Shown here piece after piece: positions 1-13,300 of a DNA stretch of 64,000 bases; within the stretch, counting starts at the first letter, position 1, and each line of letters begins with the position of its first letter. Origin of the DNA: Pleodorina starrii (Eukaryota > Chlorophyta > Chlorophyceae > Chlamydomonadales > Volvocaceae). Made by a program: the position numbers and the translations under genes. Under the pieces are notes generated by a model. The model did no database searches. It saw only the letters and a list, made by a program, of their open reading frames with translations, and had not been told where the DNA came from. Where the stretch lies: assembly GCA_030267565.1 (NCBI GenBank), contig BRXU01000006.1:3646001-3710000 (forward strand), read 5' to 3'.

Positions 1-219
1 GTCCTGGATGCGGCGGGAAGGCGACGGGGGGAGCAGGATTTGGCTTGACTTGATGCGGGGGAGATTTGATGCGGGGAGATTTGATGGGGGAGATTTAATA
101 GGGGAGATTTGAGATAGATGCACACATAAACATACACACGTCAGCATGTCAACCCCGCCCCTTCACACCCCCACACCTTCACAACACCCCCCTCCCCAAA
201 CCCCGCCCCCCCATCCCAC

Positions 220-3200
220 CTGGTTGATGAGCTGCAGCGGCCCCGCATCCGTCATGTTCTTGGTGTTGAGCTGATCCAACACCCCGTCCAGGGAGCGGTT
301 GTGGGAAATCTGGAAGCGCCGCAGCAGGAGCCGCTCGGCCACGTCGTACACGCAGACAAACCTGCCGTACAAACATCGACGTTGTTGCGTGCGTGACTGT
401 GTGTGTGCCTTCATGTATACATACGGTAGTTGGTCGGTTAGGAAGTACCGGTAGCACCCACCGAAGTAACCGCCTCCCGCTCTCCCGCCACCCAACCCAC
501 CCGGCCCCTCACACCCCAACCCGACCCGACCCCGAACAACCCCACCCGAGACCCGACCCGCCGCCTCCCAACACACCCGCTCCGCCCCAACCCGACCCGA
601 CCCGACCCCGCCCCCTGGCCCCACCCCAGCCCCAGCCCCAACCACTTGATATCAGGTACGGTAATCCTCAGGTAATATCCCAGGTAACTGCGTTGCGTTC
701 CCTCGCCCCGGGCCGTTCTAATCACCCACTTGGAGTTCCCCCCCGCCAGCAGCAGTGCGCCATCCGCTGAAAAGGCCAGTGAGGTGAAGGCGGCGTCACT
801 GGACGAGTTGGAGGCGGCACGTCGGTCGCCCGCCAGCCGCCCGCCCCGAATGTCCCGACGACCCTCGATGGTGCCCTGGGGGCATTGGGGGGTGGGGGTG
901 GGAAGGGGGTAGGGGAGCGGGAGCAGGGGGTGGGAAAGGGAGGTAGGGGGAGGTTTGGGTGCTTCGGTCCCACACATCCCAATCACAAACTCCCAACATC
1001 CCAAAGTCCATCACAACCAAAGAGCCATCAAGAAATGTCCAGTCACATGAATCCACGCCCCCTCCCTCTCCCCCTTTGCCCCTCTCGTCCCTCCGCTGCG
1101 GTATCGTTCATATTACCCCTCCTTCCACCTCTCCCTAAACCCAACCCTAAAACAACCCTAAAACCAACCCTAAAACCCCAAACCCACACGTGTCTCTCCC
1201 CTCTTCCCCCACCCCCCCACCCCACACCCACCCACCTGCAGCTCCCCCTCAATCGGGTCCCACAAATAAATCGATCCGTCAGCCGCCGCCGCCGCCAGTT
1301 GCCGCCCATCGGGCCGCATCGCCACCGCCAACACGTCATGACGGTGCTCCAGGACGTCGGCGGAAGCGCCGCCGCCGCTGTCGTACACGTCCCACGTCCG
1401 TACAGTTCTGTCCCAGGACGCGGATGCGAGGAGGGAGGTGACGGGGGAGAAGGCCAGCCCGGTGACTGGGCCCTCGTGGCCAGACAAGACGTCCAGCAGT
1501 CGGCCAGTCTTGAGGGACCAAACACAGACCTGGGAGGGGGGCGGGGGGGAGGGGGATAAAAAGAAAATACCGCAGCGGAGAGGGAGACGGAGACGGCGTT
1601 AGCGAACGGACCCGCGAGGGCGGGAGGGAGGGAGGGAGGGAGGGAGGGCGGGAGGAGAGAGGGAATGGCGGGTGGGTGGGAGGTGGACGCGTGAGGTGTT
1701 TGAGGTGGCATGGGATTATTAAAGAGGATCACGAGGTAGGTACCTGGCACTCTTCTAAGAACTGCTGTAACGCAACGCCCCCCCGAGATCGGATCAGGCA
1801 AGACAGCCAGATGACCACATGCTTCAACGCCCGGCGGTCCAAACCTGGTACTGCCCAGCGGTACCGGTACTGCAACGCCCGGCGGTCCAAACCACCGAAC
1901 CCCCCCCCCACACCCACCCACCCACCCACACACCCTCCTCCCCCCGGGCGGATTGGAAATTACTTCTTCCACCCCCCCACACCCCCCCCCCCACACACAC
2001 ACACCCACCCACCTGGAAGGTATCCAGCGTGCCCGCCACCACCACCTCACCACCCGGATCCACCGCCACACTGCCGTACTGGGCCGGCGTGGGGGAGGTG
2101 AGAGTACGGAAGTTACGGTACCGTACAAGGTCCCACGCTCGTACAGTTCCGTCCAGGGAGGCCGACAGCAGTGCGGCGCCCGAGGGCAGGAAGGCGAGGG
2201 CGGTGACGGGGGCGGTGTGGTCCGAGAAGGTGACGAAGCAAAAGCCGGTGGACTGCTGGAACAGCTTTACCTGAGCGGGTGGGTGAGTGGGTGTGTTTGG
2301 GGGGTGGGAGGAGGGGGGTGTTTTGGGTTATGGATGATGTGTATGTTATGTGCCGTCGTCGACACTGGTGTAACTGGCAACTGGTTGCAGCAACCAACCA
2401 ACCAACCAACCAACCCACTGCCCCGGCGGTACTGCATCGCAAGATGGTGACCATACTGTCGTACTGTACGGCTGCGTGCAGATCGACGTACCGTATTACC
2501 GCAGCCATTGCCGCCCCCTGCCCCCTCCCAAAAGACGCACGCGCTGCAAAGCGCCACACACACACGCCCCTCCACACACACCCCACCCCACCCCAACCGC
2601 CCCCACCCGTCCCCCCCAACCCGCCCCCCCTACTAATACCTTGCAGTCGTCCGCCCCCGTGGCAATGAGCACTCCGTCGGGTGAGAAGGCGCACGTGGCG
2701 ATGTCGTGGTGGTGGCCCTGCTGCTTCAGCACGTAGCTCTCACTGCGCCACTCCCACACCAGCAGCTGGCCCAGACGAGCACAGCCCACTGGAGCGAAGA
2801 GGAAGGGAAGAGGGAGGGGAAGAGGAAGGGAGGGAGGTTGGGGAAGAGGGAGGGAGGTTGGGGGAGGTTGGGGGATAACCCCCTACCCCTCCGCTACAGC
2901 CAGGCCCTCACCCGCTACCCTGCTACCCCCCCCCCCGCTACCTCTCCGCTACCCCTCCGCTACCCCTCCGCTACAGCCAGCCCCTAAGCCCCCCCCACAC
3001 ACACATCCAGCCCCTCAGCCTCTCACCCGCCAGCCAGTCCCCCCCCCCCACACATCCAGCCCCTCAGCCTCTCACCCGCCAGCCAGTCCCCCCCCCCACA
3101 TCCAGCCCCTCAGCCTCTCACCCGCCAGCCAGTCCCCCCCCCCACATCCAGCCCCTCAGCCTCTCACCCGCCAGCCAGTCCCCCCCACACACATCCAGCC

Positions 3201-6070
3201 CCTCAGCCTCTCACCCGCCAGCCAGTCCCCCCCCCACATCCACCCCCACAGCCACACACCCGCCAGCCAGTCCCCCCCCCCACATCCAGCCCCTCAGCCA
3301 CTCACCCGCCAGCCAGTCCCCCCCCCCACAACCAGCCCCTCAGCCTCTCACGCGACAGCCAGTCCCCCCCCCACATCCAGCCCCTCAGCCTCTCACCCGC
3401 CAGCCAGTCCCCCCCCCCACATCCAGCCCCTCAGCCCCTCACCCGCCAGCCAGTCCCCCCCCCCCACATCCAGCCCCTCAGCCTCTCACCCGCCAGCCAG
3501 TCCCCCACACACACACATCCAGCCCCTCAGCCTCTCACCCGCCAGCCAGTCCCCCACACACACACATCCAGCCCCTCAGCCTCTCACCCGCCAGCCAGTC
3601 CCCCCCCCCACATCCAGCCCCTCAGCCCCTCACCCGCCAGCCAGTCCCCCCCCCCCACATCCAGCCCCTCAGCCTCTCACCCGCCAGCCAGTCCCCCACA
3701 CACACACATCCAGCCCCTCAGCCTCTCACCCGCCAGCCAGTCCCCCACACACACACATCCAGCCCCTCAGCCTCTCACCCGCCAGCCAGTCCCCCGTGTG
3801 GTTGAACGCCAGCGAGGTGAGTCTCTCCCGACTGGCGGACAGCGTGTGGAGGCAGGTCAGCTGAGAGCCCGGGACCGACCCGTGGGTCAGCTGGTGCAGC
3901 TCAAACACGCCGCTGCTAAAGCCCACCGCCAGGATGCCGCTGGGGGGGTGCACGTCGTAGGCGGTGATGCGGGCGCCGGCGTGGGAGAGGTAGTGCTTGG
4001 AGGACAGGTACCACTTGCCGCCTGTGCCGTTGACCCCAAGGGGGGGAGGAGGGGAGGAGGAGGGGAGGGGGTTATGCACGTTGGGGGTTATGCACATTAT
4101 GCAGGCCAGGACATGTCGCTACACAACCGCAACCGCAATCGCAACCCACCAGCCAGACGGGGAAAGGTGTCGCCACTGCCGCTCACGGCGGCCGCGGCGG
4201 CGGTGGGCGCCGAGCCCACCTCGCCCTGCCGCTGCGCCTCCGCCGCGCCTGCTTCCTCCTCCTCCTCCTCCTCCTCTGCCCCGTCCACCCCCGTCTGCCG
4301 CTTCGGCTTCTCCTGCTGCGCCCGCTTCTTCCGCCGCTTCCCCTGGCCGTCCTCCTCCTCCCCCTCGCCAGCCTCTTCCTCTCCCTCTCCCTCTCCCTCC
4401 TCCTCCTCCTCCGCTCCATCTTCCGCCTCCTGCCCTTCCTTGCGCTGCTGCTGCTGCTGCCGGACTCGCTCGTCCCGCCTCCGCTTCGCCGCCACGTGGG
4501 TCGCCAGATTGCCGTACTGGTTTCCGGTACTGACAGCGTACGTCCAGCAGTGCAGCGCGCCGTCGGCCGATATCGAGTACATGACGGGAGGCCCGGCGGA
4601 GGCGGGGGTCCAGCCGCCGGCCTCCGCCTCCGCACCCGCCGCCTGTACGACGGTGTACGACGGGCCCGTCCGGGAGCGGTTGACGGGGATAGGGAATGGG
4701 GGAGGGCGGCCGGCGGCGGGGGTTATAATTTGGAGGAGTAAACAGAGAGAGTACGACGGTCCAGGGTGGTCCCTCACCGACCCTCACCGACCCACGGGTC
4801 GGCGGGACATCTCCCTTCCCCTCCCCCTCCCCCAGCTCTCACCGCTCCGCGCCTCAGCATCTCCTGGCTCGCAAAGAACACGCCCAGCACCGCCTCCTTG
4901 TGGCCCCCCAGCGCCGGGGGCTCGTAGCCCGGGATCGGATCCAGGGAAAACACACGCAACGTGCCGTCGCGGCACGCGGCCGCGATAAAGTACTCGTTGC
5001 CCCCAGCACCACCACCCGATCCGCCGCCGCCATCGCACTGGGGGCTCCACGCGACGTCCAGTACGTCCGTGTGGCTCTGTCCGTACGTGCGGTACAGCTG
5101 CATGGGGCTCATCTGTTTGTCCAGGGAGGGAGCCAGCCAGACCTGGGGTGGTGGTGGGGCGGGTGGGTCGGGTTGTGTATGTGCAACGGCGGGTTGGGGG
5201 GTTGGTGGCGGGTGGGGAGATCGGCATCAGCGGGTTTGTGGGGGGAGGGGTTGGTGCAGCGGACTCCAGATAGGCCCTCGTGAGGAGGTAAAGAGCCCGC
5301 GGGGTGAATGGCCGTGCCGTGCCGTGGATGGGGTGTTGCCGGTTTTGGGCAGCGCACAAGATGGTTGAGACCTGGTGTCATATGGGGACACATTGGGTGG
5401 GGCACAATTCGGCTCTACACCTGGAGGAGAGTGCGGTGGCGGTTCTGCGCCGGAGAGGTTCTGGCTATGTTGCTGCAGTGCAGCAGCGCCAACCCGCCGC
5501 CTGCCAGGTAGGGGAACAGCATCCCCACCTGCACGAGCCGGCCCACCGCCACCGCCAGGTATCGGCCGTCGGGGCTGAAGCGCGCGCAGGCCACGGGGCC
5601 TTTGAATGAGAAGTGGTGCAGCAGGACCTGCCGCTTGCGGTTGATGAGCAGCGCGCGGCCATCCTTGTCGACGGACATGAGCAGCACCCCATCGGGACTG
5701 ATGCACAGCACACGAATCTGCGGGAGTTATGGGCGTTAATTGAGTGGCGCTCGCTATGACGGTGAACATATCCGGTGCAACCAGATGCGGACTGAACCCC
5801 ATTAAGTTGAGCGCACCTGTGTTAAGTTTTCAAAGGGCAGACATTTGCTGACAGACTCCGTGAGGCTGACCTGCAGATGTAGAATTAGATACAAGTCACG
5901 AACCGCAGCTCACTGTAGAGCGTCCTGTCGGCCGCCAGGCGGCGTCGTAGCTGCGAGACACAGACCTGGCCAACGCGATTGCCAACAGGCGTGAGCAATT
6001 CATTATTGTGAATCAGCAGTGTTCCGCCGCGGTATGGCGCCCCAAGCAAGTTGTTAAAGGCGAAGTTCAT
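220..6070 (-). CDS. PWP2: PWP2-like WD40 protein of the SSU processome (UTP-B), 3' end outside window
   Basis: Periodic tryptophan protein 2, a nucleolar WD40 scaffold of the UTP-B subcomplex needed for 18S rRNA processing. Ten exons were assembled: 6070-5900, 5717-5529, 5142-4843, 4642-4150, 4021-3779, 2788-2640, 2270-2013, 1529-1236, 875-730 and 361-220. All junctions are GT-AG and phases agree, giving 795 residues with no stop. The start MNFAFNNLLGAPYRGG fits the family N-terminus; an upstream in-frame ATG at 6121 is less likely. Family hallmarks in order are SPVGNRV-like TPVGNRV, two N-terminal repeats, an acidic Glu-rich insertion (exon 4), LGQLLVWEWRSESYVLKQQG (exon 6), GFCFVTFSDH and YRNFRTLTSPTPAQ (exon 7), TGRLLDVLSGHEGPV (exon 8), and SKFVCVYDV across the exon 9/10 junction. 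The donor of exon 9 inside the Lys codon was chosen because only it restores SKFVC. The C-terminal Utp12-type region lies beyond base 1. The intron after exon 5 holds a minisatellite that copies the exon 5 splice junction. Confidence 0.95.
1132..1183. repeat. Interstitial telomere-like CCCTAAAA repeats
   Basis: Several imperfect CCCTAAAA or CCTAAAC units occur in tandem within the PWP2 intron between exons 8 and 9. The unit matches the Chlamydomonas-type telomere (TTTTAGGG on the other strand), but the run is short and degenerate, so it is an internal remnant and not a chromosome end. Confidence 0.7.
1555..1620 (+). repeat. Dispersed intronic repeat, family A
   Basis: One copy of a short element with the core TACCGCAGCGGAGACGGAGA followed by GTTAGCGAACGGACCCG. 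Other copies lie at 11417-11455, 23977-24063, 32744-32834, 32896-32986, 33372-33427 and, reversed, 43828-43890, with fragments elsewhere. This copy is in a PWP2 intron and lies antisense to the gene. Confidence 0.75.
2990..3778. repeat. Minisatellite in PWP2 intron 5, units copy the exon 5 / intron junction
   Basis: About 16 units of roughly 45-50 bp. Read on the coding (minus) strand each unit contains GGACTGGCTGGCGGGTGAGA, which is the last bases of exon 5 (encoding GDWLA) followed by its GTGAGA donor. The real exon end at 3779 is the terminal, 17th copy. Units differ mainly in the length of the C-run or CA-run between copies. Confidence 0.9.
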
Positions 6071-7324
6071 CGTGCTCTTCCATAAACCCCTGAGTAACGA
6101 TACGGAATAACCGGATTCCACAGCAAAAATTGCTTCAGCAAATTAAGAGCTGTTGATTTTTAACTGGGGGCAGGGAATTGAGCGTATGACCCGTACAACG
6201 GCTTTGTCCAGCCGGTTGCTTCAAGGTAGCATTTTTTATGTGACTTCAGATAAAAATTGAAGAGCGTTGGGCGCTGTTTGTATTAATGCAACGCTTGGAC
6301 ATGTAGCGGGTTGCAGCCAGGGTAAGCCCTTGTAAGCCTTAACGGTCGCCAACGGTCACGATATCTCCGGGACAGCGTCACGCAGAAGTCTGGTGCCACC
6401 GGTTCACCACCAGCAGGCAAAAGCAGACGTTCCCGACTTCAGCTCTTTCCGAGCTGTTATTTTTTCGTTCCTGATAATGTCTTGTTGGTGTGCTGCACGC
6501 TGCGACGCAGTCATGCGGCGTCAGCGTGGGCAATTCGTGTACCCCTAGAATCACAGCTTCTGATGTTTAATTTTGAAGCTATGCGACCGAGTTCGGGTCT
6601 ACGAGTAGCTGCTCGCTCCTGAGCCGACGTCGACGGTGCCGAAACCTCCAGGGCCCGCTTACCGATGCACGCCGTCTCCCAACGCAAGCGCGCCCGGAAC
6701 AACACGCACACACACGCAGATCTTATCATATCAGCCGTGCAGATGCTGCGCCTTCGACGCCTGAGCCGGAGACCATCTCAGACCATCTGAGAAACCGTTT
6801 GCAAAGGCCGTGCATTCAAGCATCAACGGAAGTACAGGGAAGTTGACTTATTTCTTCTAGGGCAAGTGCCTAGTCGATACTAGGTTCGCCTTTTGACACA
6901 TACACTGTATCGGTAAAAGCGACCGAGTCGTGGACATATAATGGCTAAAGCAAGCTCAACAATGCGAACTCATAGCAAGGATAATTTGGGTGATTTTTAA
7001 GTATACGACGACGAGTTCGCGGTAATAAATCCAGTATCGTGCGTAATGAAAAGCAAATGCGTAAGGGATGAGCCCTCATGGGCCAACCAGGAATAAACTA
7101 TAAAGCTGTGCAGCTTCATGAAATCATTCCACCTTTGTACTTATATTTGAATCCTTACGCGTCGGATCATTGTCTCTTCGAGTTCTTCCGAAGGCGGTCA
7201 GTATTAGTACACGAAGCTTTTCACTCGTTTCTTCTGCTTCTGCCTGCGATTCATGCATCAAACATAAGGCCAATTGTTCACGCAACAACTCTAGCAGTCG
7301 CCTCGCCGGTTGGCCACAGCCGGA
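6071..7324. other. Divergent intergenic region between PWP2 and the ABCG gene
   Basis: About 1.25 kb between two start codons pointing outwards, so it should carry both promoters and 5' UTRs. It is more AT-rich than the introns and lacks their G-run and C-run structure. I see no further open frame with recognisable similarity, no RNA gene and no clear TATA pair. Confidence 0.7.
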
Positions 7325-10300
7325 ATGGCGACGAGTCAACCCCCCGTTAAGGAGCCCGACGAGGCAGCCAAATACGGGCAACATCAATCTGTGCCAAACT
7401 CTCCCAAATCAAAAGCGCACGCCGATGCCAAGCTGCTGTCGGCCCTCCGCCATGAGCTGGAATCCTCCCGGGGCCGGCTGACGTTGGAGCGCCGCAAGGA
7501 GCTGGCTACGCGCCTCCTGGAGCATTCGCATGGCGACGACACGTTCTTTACCCGCCTCGGCAAACGGATGCAACATGTGCGTGCGTCGACCGGGTACCGT
7601 AGCATCGCGGTCCATCGAGCGGCTCGGGCTGCTCTCTAATTCTCCCGGCTCCTCCTCCTTTTTCACTCCCTAATTCTCACTCCCTTGTCTGTCTCGTCTC
7701 CCTTCCACGTTCCACCCCCAACGAAAGGCCGGCCTGCACGTGCCCTCCGTGGTGGTGGAGTATCGCGAGCTGCGAGTGGACACGGAGGCTCTGGTGGGGG
7801 CGGCGTCCGTGCCCACCGTGGCAAACGTGCCGATCACGGCGGTCAAGGTACGGTGTACGACGTACGGCGGGTTGTGCGCGACGCCAGGACGACAGGACGA
7901 GACATGCACGTGTGGCTGCGCCGCGCCACACACGCGGCGCTCTCCGAGTGCGGCTGTTGCGGCTGTCGGAGTCCGTCGGAGTGTTGCAGCTGCAGCTGCA
8001 GTTGCGGCTCACACAACGCTGACGCGCACATACACACATAGTCACATACACACACACGCACACACACGCACACACACAAACACACACAAACACAAACACA
8101 CGCGCACACACACACACACACACATGCGCGCACCTTCACGTCACCTCATGCACTTGCAGATCTGCAGACATGGTGCAGCACGAAGCAGAACCACTGGCGG
8201 GCCGATGTTACGGCAGGCAGCAGGCAGGCAGCAGCCGGACGGTTGGAGCGTCAGGCGGACAGACGGAGGCATACGGAGGCATACGGAGGCATACTGACAG
8301 ACGGACAGGCGGCGGGACATTGGGCGCATGTGCATGCGCATGGCCATGTGCATGGCTCTCATCTGACGCATCCCTCCCCGGTCCCCGCCCCGTTCCCCTT
8401 CGCCCGCGCCGCTGCCACGCACCCCGCACCCATCCCTCCTTCCTCACCGCCACCGCAACCAACACCCTAATGACGGCCACCCCCACGGCCACCCCCAACT
8501 CCGCCCTTTTGTCGAACCACAGACGGTTCTGGGTCTGCACCGCGGTCGGGAGTCCCGTCCACTGACCATCCTGAACGGCATCCAGGGCAAGCTGCAGCCG
8601 GGGCGGCTGACGCTGCTGCTGGGCCCGCCCTCCTGCGGCAAGTCCTCCTTCATGAGGGCACTCACGGGGAGGCTCATACCGGCACAGGGCAAGGTGCGGG
8701 AGGGGTGGGAGTGGGTGGGGGTGGGAGTGGGTGGGAGTGAGAGTGGGTGGGTGGTTTGGTGGGAGGGTGGGAGTGGGTGGGTGGGTGGGTTGGTGGGAGT
8801 GGGTGGGTGGGAGTGGGAGGGAGTGGTAGGGGTTGGAGTGGGTGGGTGGGTGGGGCTTGGGTGGGTGGGTGGGTGGCTCCCTCCCTCCGCTGCGGTTCTA
8901 CGTTCTTACCTACCTCTCTTCCCTTACCTTACCTTACCTTATCTTACCTTACCCCTCCTGCCCTTACCCGCCTTGTTCAGGTGTCGGGCGATATCCGGTA
9001 TAACGGCTACTCGATGGACCAATTCAATGTACTGCGTACGGCAGCGTACGTCGACCAGGTACGTCTGGGGCCCACCCACTGTAGCGGCCACCACCACCAC
9101 CACCACCCCGCACACCATACCCCACCCTCAACTCCCTCGTTCCGCTCAACCATCGACCTCTTCCTCGCCTCAACCCTCTTCCTCGCCCCCAAACCCAACC
9201 CTATTTAACGGGGGCGGGGGGCGCGGGGGCCGACTCACTCGACCCGACCCAGTCCAACCCCAACCCAACTCAACCCAACCTGCCCCACGCCACGCCCACT
9301 CCAACCAACGGAGTTCTCCCCCACCCCTCCCCCGCCGCTCGCCCGGTCGGTCTCCCCGGTCGCAGATCGACAACCACAACCCCAACCTCACCGTTCGAGA
9401 GACGCTGGACTTTGCGCATGCGTGCCAGGTGGGGTCCGGGGGGCAGGCGGGGTCCGGGGGGCAGGCGGGGCGAGTGTGAGGGCAGCGGGGCTGGGGGCGG
9501 CGGGCCGCTGTCTTGAAAAGGTAAAGAGAGGAGGCTGCGGCCTGTACATCGCGCAAGCCATACATCCCACCGCCGTACAAACTCGTACAAATTCGTACAT
9601 AATCCGTACTGCAACAGGTCGGACTTCACGGCGCCGGCTTCAACCTCCCTGCCGAGTTGGCGGCGCACCGCATCGCGTCGCAGCGGATCGCGAGCCAGGG
9701 AGACTCGGGGTACGGCGACAGCGCCGTACACGCGACCCACGGGTCACTGACGGACGCCGGCGCCAACGGTAATGGCAACGGTAATTCGCGATTCCTGCGG
9801 GCGTTACGACACGGCAGTCGTACAGAGCGATCGCTGCTGGGGCAGGCGGTGAGGAGGAGAGGAGGGGAGGGGTGGGATGGGGTGGGGTGGGGTGGGGTTA
9901 GACAAACGTTTGGGGCGTGGGCAGTGGGGGGCGTGGTGGTTGTGGCTACCGTATGATCTTGGTAAAACCCCGGGTGGGTAAACCTTGGTAAACCCAGCTA
10001 GTTCGCTGCCCTTCCTGTTTACCTACCGACCCAACCCCTCTTCTCCCCCTCTTCCCCCCCTCTCTTCCCCCCCTCTTCCCCCCCTCTCTCTCCCCCCCCC
10101 CCCAAACACACACGCACACGCACGCACACACAGGCTCCCGAGGACGAGTTCGAGGCGCTCCTGCGACAGGCCTGGGGCACCCAGGTCAGTGCCAGACCAG
10201 CACACACACCACACACAGCACTCGTCGTCTCCTCGCCCTCTCTCGCCCTGTCGCCCTCTCGCCCTGTTGCCGCTCCTGCGCTGGGCTCCCCCGCACGCAC

Positions 10301-13300
10301 CCACGGATCTCCCACCCCTACAGCATCTCCCCGGCCGCCCCTTGCCGAACCCCTTACCCCTACCCCTACCCAGGCGGGGGGAAGGGGGGAGGAGGTCACC
10401 AGCGCGGCTTTCCTGTTTGCTGCTGGTCCCCTGCCCTGATTGCCCCCTGATGTCTTTTTTCTGTTGCCGCCTGTTGCCGCCTGTCCCTGCCCTTGTCCCG
10501 GGCTGTCGTCATGCACCAAGGGGGGCGCGCACCCCATCCACTCTCTCCTCTCCCTTTCGTCTTCTCCCCCCCCCGCCCCGCCCCGCCCCGGGCCCTCCCG
10601 CTAATTTGTGGATAACCCCCACCTCGTCTCGCCACTCTTTACTCATCGATGAAGCCGCATCCTTTTCCCTCCGCCTCTTTCCCCACCTCCCTTCCCCTCC
10701 TCCCCCCTCTTCCCCCCACCCGAAACACACTCACATACACATACACACACGCCCAGGTCAAGGTGGACATTGTGATGGCTCTGTTGGGTCTCACCCATTG
10801 CTCCGAAACCCTGGTGGGGGACCAGTTCGTGCGGGGCATCAGTGGAGGGGAGCGGAAGAGGCTGACGGCGGCGGAGATGCTGGTGGGGAAGGGCTGGGGG
10901 GGAGAGGGGGGGAAACGGGGTGGGGGTTGGGAGGAGCGGGGGTAGGGAGAGGAGGGCGGGGCAGGTAGGGGCTAGTAGGGGTGGGTAGGGGGCTGGATGG
11001 CTAGTGAAGGGCGATTCGTTGCTGGAAAAAGGGGCCCTGTGGGTGTGTGTGGGGTTTTAGGGTTGAAGGGCGTTGGGGCGATTGGGGGGTGGCAGGCGGT
11101 AGGCCTTAGCCGGGATGGTTGATGGTGGTTTCGGTGCTTCGGTTGTTTCCCCTCCCTTCCTGCTCCGCTGCTGAGCATTACCGCTTCGTTTGTCCCAACC
11201 CCTGGTCCGCTGTGAGTGCCGACCTGCCCCCGAACTCCACAACCCACCTCCGCCCACATTCCAACCGACCTTTTCAACCAACAAATTCCCTACAACGGAA
11301 CCCAACCGACACTGCCGTACGCAGGTTGGATCCAGCAGCGTGGTGATGTTGGACGAGATGTCGACCGGCCTGGTGGGACACCGGGGAGGGGGGAGGGGGA
11401 GAGGAGAGGGGGGAATATAAAGAAAAAATCGCAGCGGAGAAGGAGACGGCGAGGCGAGGGGAGGGGAGGGGAGGGGCATCATCTGGCTTCCCTGGTGTCT
11501 GGTGGATCCCTAACCCCCCCAGGCCCCGTTGCCTGACGACTGCACCACCCAGAAGTACCCAGAGCTACCAACATTGTTACTGCACTGCTACAACCCCCCA
11601 CCCCACCCCACTGCGGTCTCCTTCCCCGCTGCGGTATTTTCTTTCTACGTCCCACTCGGATCTGCCTTCCTGCACCCGTAACGCCTCCCCTCCCTGCCCC
11701 CCTTACACACAAACCCCTACACGCCCCCCTTACACACCCCCTCACCCACCCCTCCCCCCTCTCCCCACACACCCCCCCGCCCCCCCCCCAGGACTCCGCC
11801 ACCCTGTTCACCGTGATTCGGTGGCTGAGTCAGGCGGCCAAGGCGCTGCAGCTGACGCTGGTGGCCTCACTGCTGCAGCCACCCCCCGAGGTGTTCGGAC
11901 TATTCGATGACGTCATACTGCTCACGGAGGGGTGAGGGAGGGAGGAGGGAGGGAGGAGGGGAAATAGGGGGAGGGGGAAGGGGGGTGAAGGGGTGTCAGT
12001 GTGTGTGCGTGTGTGTGTAGGGGGGGCCGGGGGTGGCCGTTGCATGTCCACTACACTACACCGCACTTCAAACCAACATCCCACACCACACCAACACACA
12101 CCACCCCCCGCTCCCGCTTCCGCGAAACCCTTTCCCGCCATCCCAACCCCTCCCCCACCCCGCTCTGCTGCTGCCGCCGCTACTGCTGGTACTGCCGCTG
12201 GTACTGCCTCTGGTACTGCCGATCGGTCTGCCGGCTCGCATCACATCGCCTCGTCACCTCTCCGCATGATCTCGCTTCGCCGCCTCTCTTCTTGGCGGTG
12301 TGTGCTTTTATTCTCTCTCTCTCTTCTCTTCTCAACCCACCCTCCCCGCTCTCTCTCCCTGTCTCTCTCTCTTCTCTTCTCAACCCACCCTCCCCGCTCT
12401 CTCTCCCTCTCTCTCTCTCTTCTCTTCTCAACCCACCCTCCCCGCTCTCTCTCCCTCTCTCTCTCTCTTCTCTTCTCAACCCACCCTCCCCGCTCTCTCT
12501 CCCTGTCTCTCTCTCTTCTCTTCTCAACCCACCCTCCCCGCTCTCTCTCCCTGTCTCTCTCTCTTCTCTTCTCAACCCACCCTCCCCGCTCTCTCTCCCT
12601 CTCTCTCTCTCTCTTCTCTTCTCAACCCACCCTCCCCGCTCTCTCTCCCTGTCTCTCTCTCTTCTCTTCTCAACCCACCCTCCCCGCTCTCTCTCCCTCT
12701 CTCTCTCTCTTCTCTTCTCAACCCACCCTCCCCGCTCTCTCTCCCTGTCTCTCTCTCTTCTCTTCTCAACCCACCCTCCCCGCTCTCTCTCCCTCTCTCT
12801 CTCTCTTCTCTTCTCAACCCACCCTCCCCGCTCTCTCTCCCTCTCTCTCTTTCGCTTCTCTTCTCAACCCACCCTCCCCGCTCTCTCTCCCTCTCTCTCT
12901 CTCTCTTCTCTTCTCAACCCACCCTCCCCGCTCTCTCTCCCTCTCTCTCTCTCTTCTCTTCTCAACCCACCCTCCCCGCTCTCTCTCCCTGTCTCTCTCT
13001 CTTCTCTTCTCAACCCACCCTCCCCGCTCTCTCTCCCTCTCTCTCTCTCTTCTCTTCTCAACCCACCCTCCCCGCTCTCTCTCCCTGTCTCTCTCTCTTC
13101 TCTTCTCAACCCACCCTCCCCGCTCTCTCTCCCTCTCTCTCTCTCTTCTCTTCTCAACCCACCCTCCCCGCTCTCTCTCCCTCTCTCTCTCTCTTCTCTT
13201 CTCAACCCACCCTCCCCGCTCTCTCTCCCTCTCTCTCTTTCGCTTCTCTTCTCAACCCACCCTCCCCGCTCTCTCTCCCTCTCTCTCTTTCGCTTCTCTT

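Noticed and set aside
2990..3778. CRISPR-like appearance of regularly spaced repeats
   Set aside because: Spacers are only C-runs or CA-runs of variable length and the repeats derive from an exon junction in a eukaryotic gene. The arrays at 25271 and 42474 have no spacers at all.
6071..6121. Upstream in-frame ATG for PWP2
   Set aside because: The conserved family N-terminus begins at the ATG at 6070; the extra 17 residues have no family counterpart.
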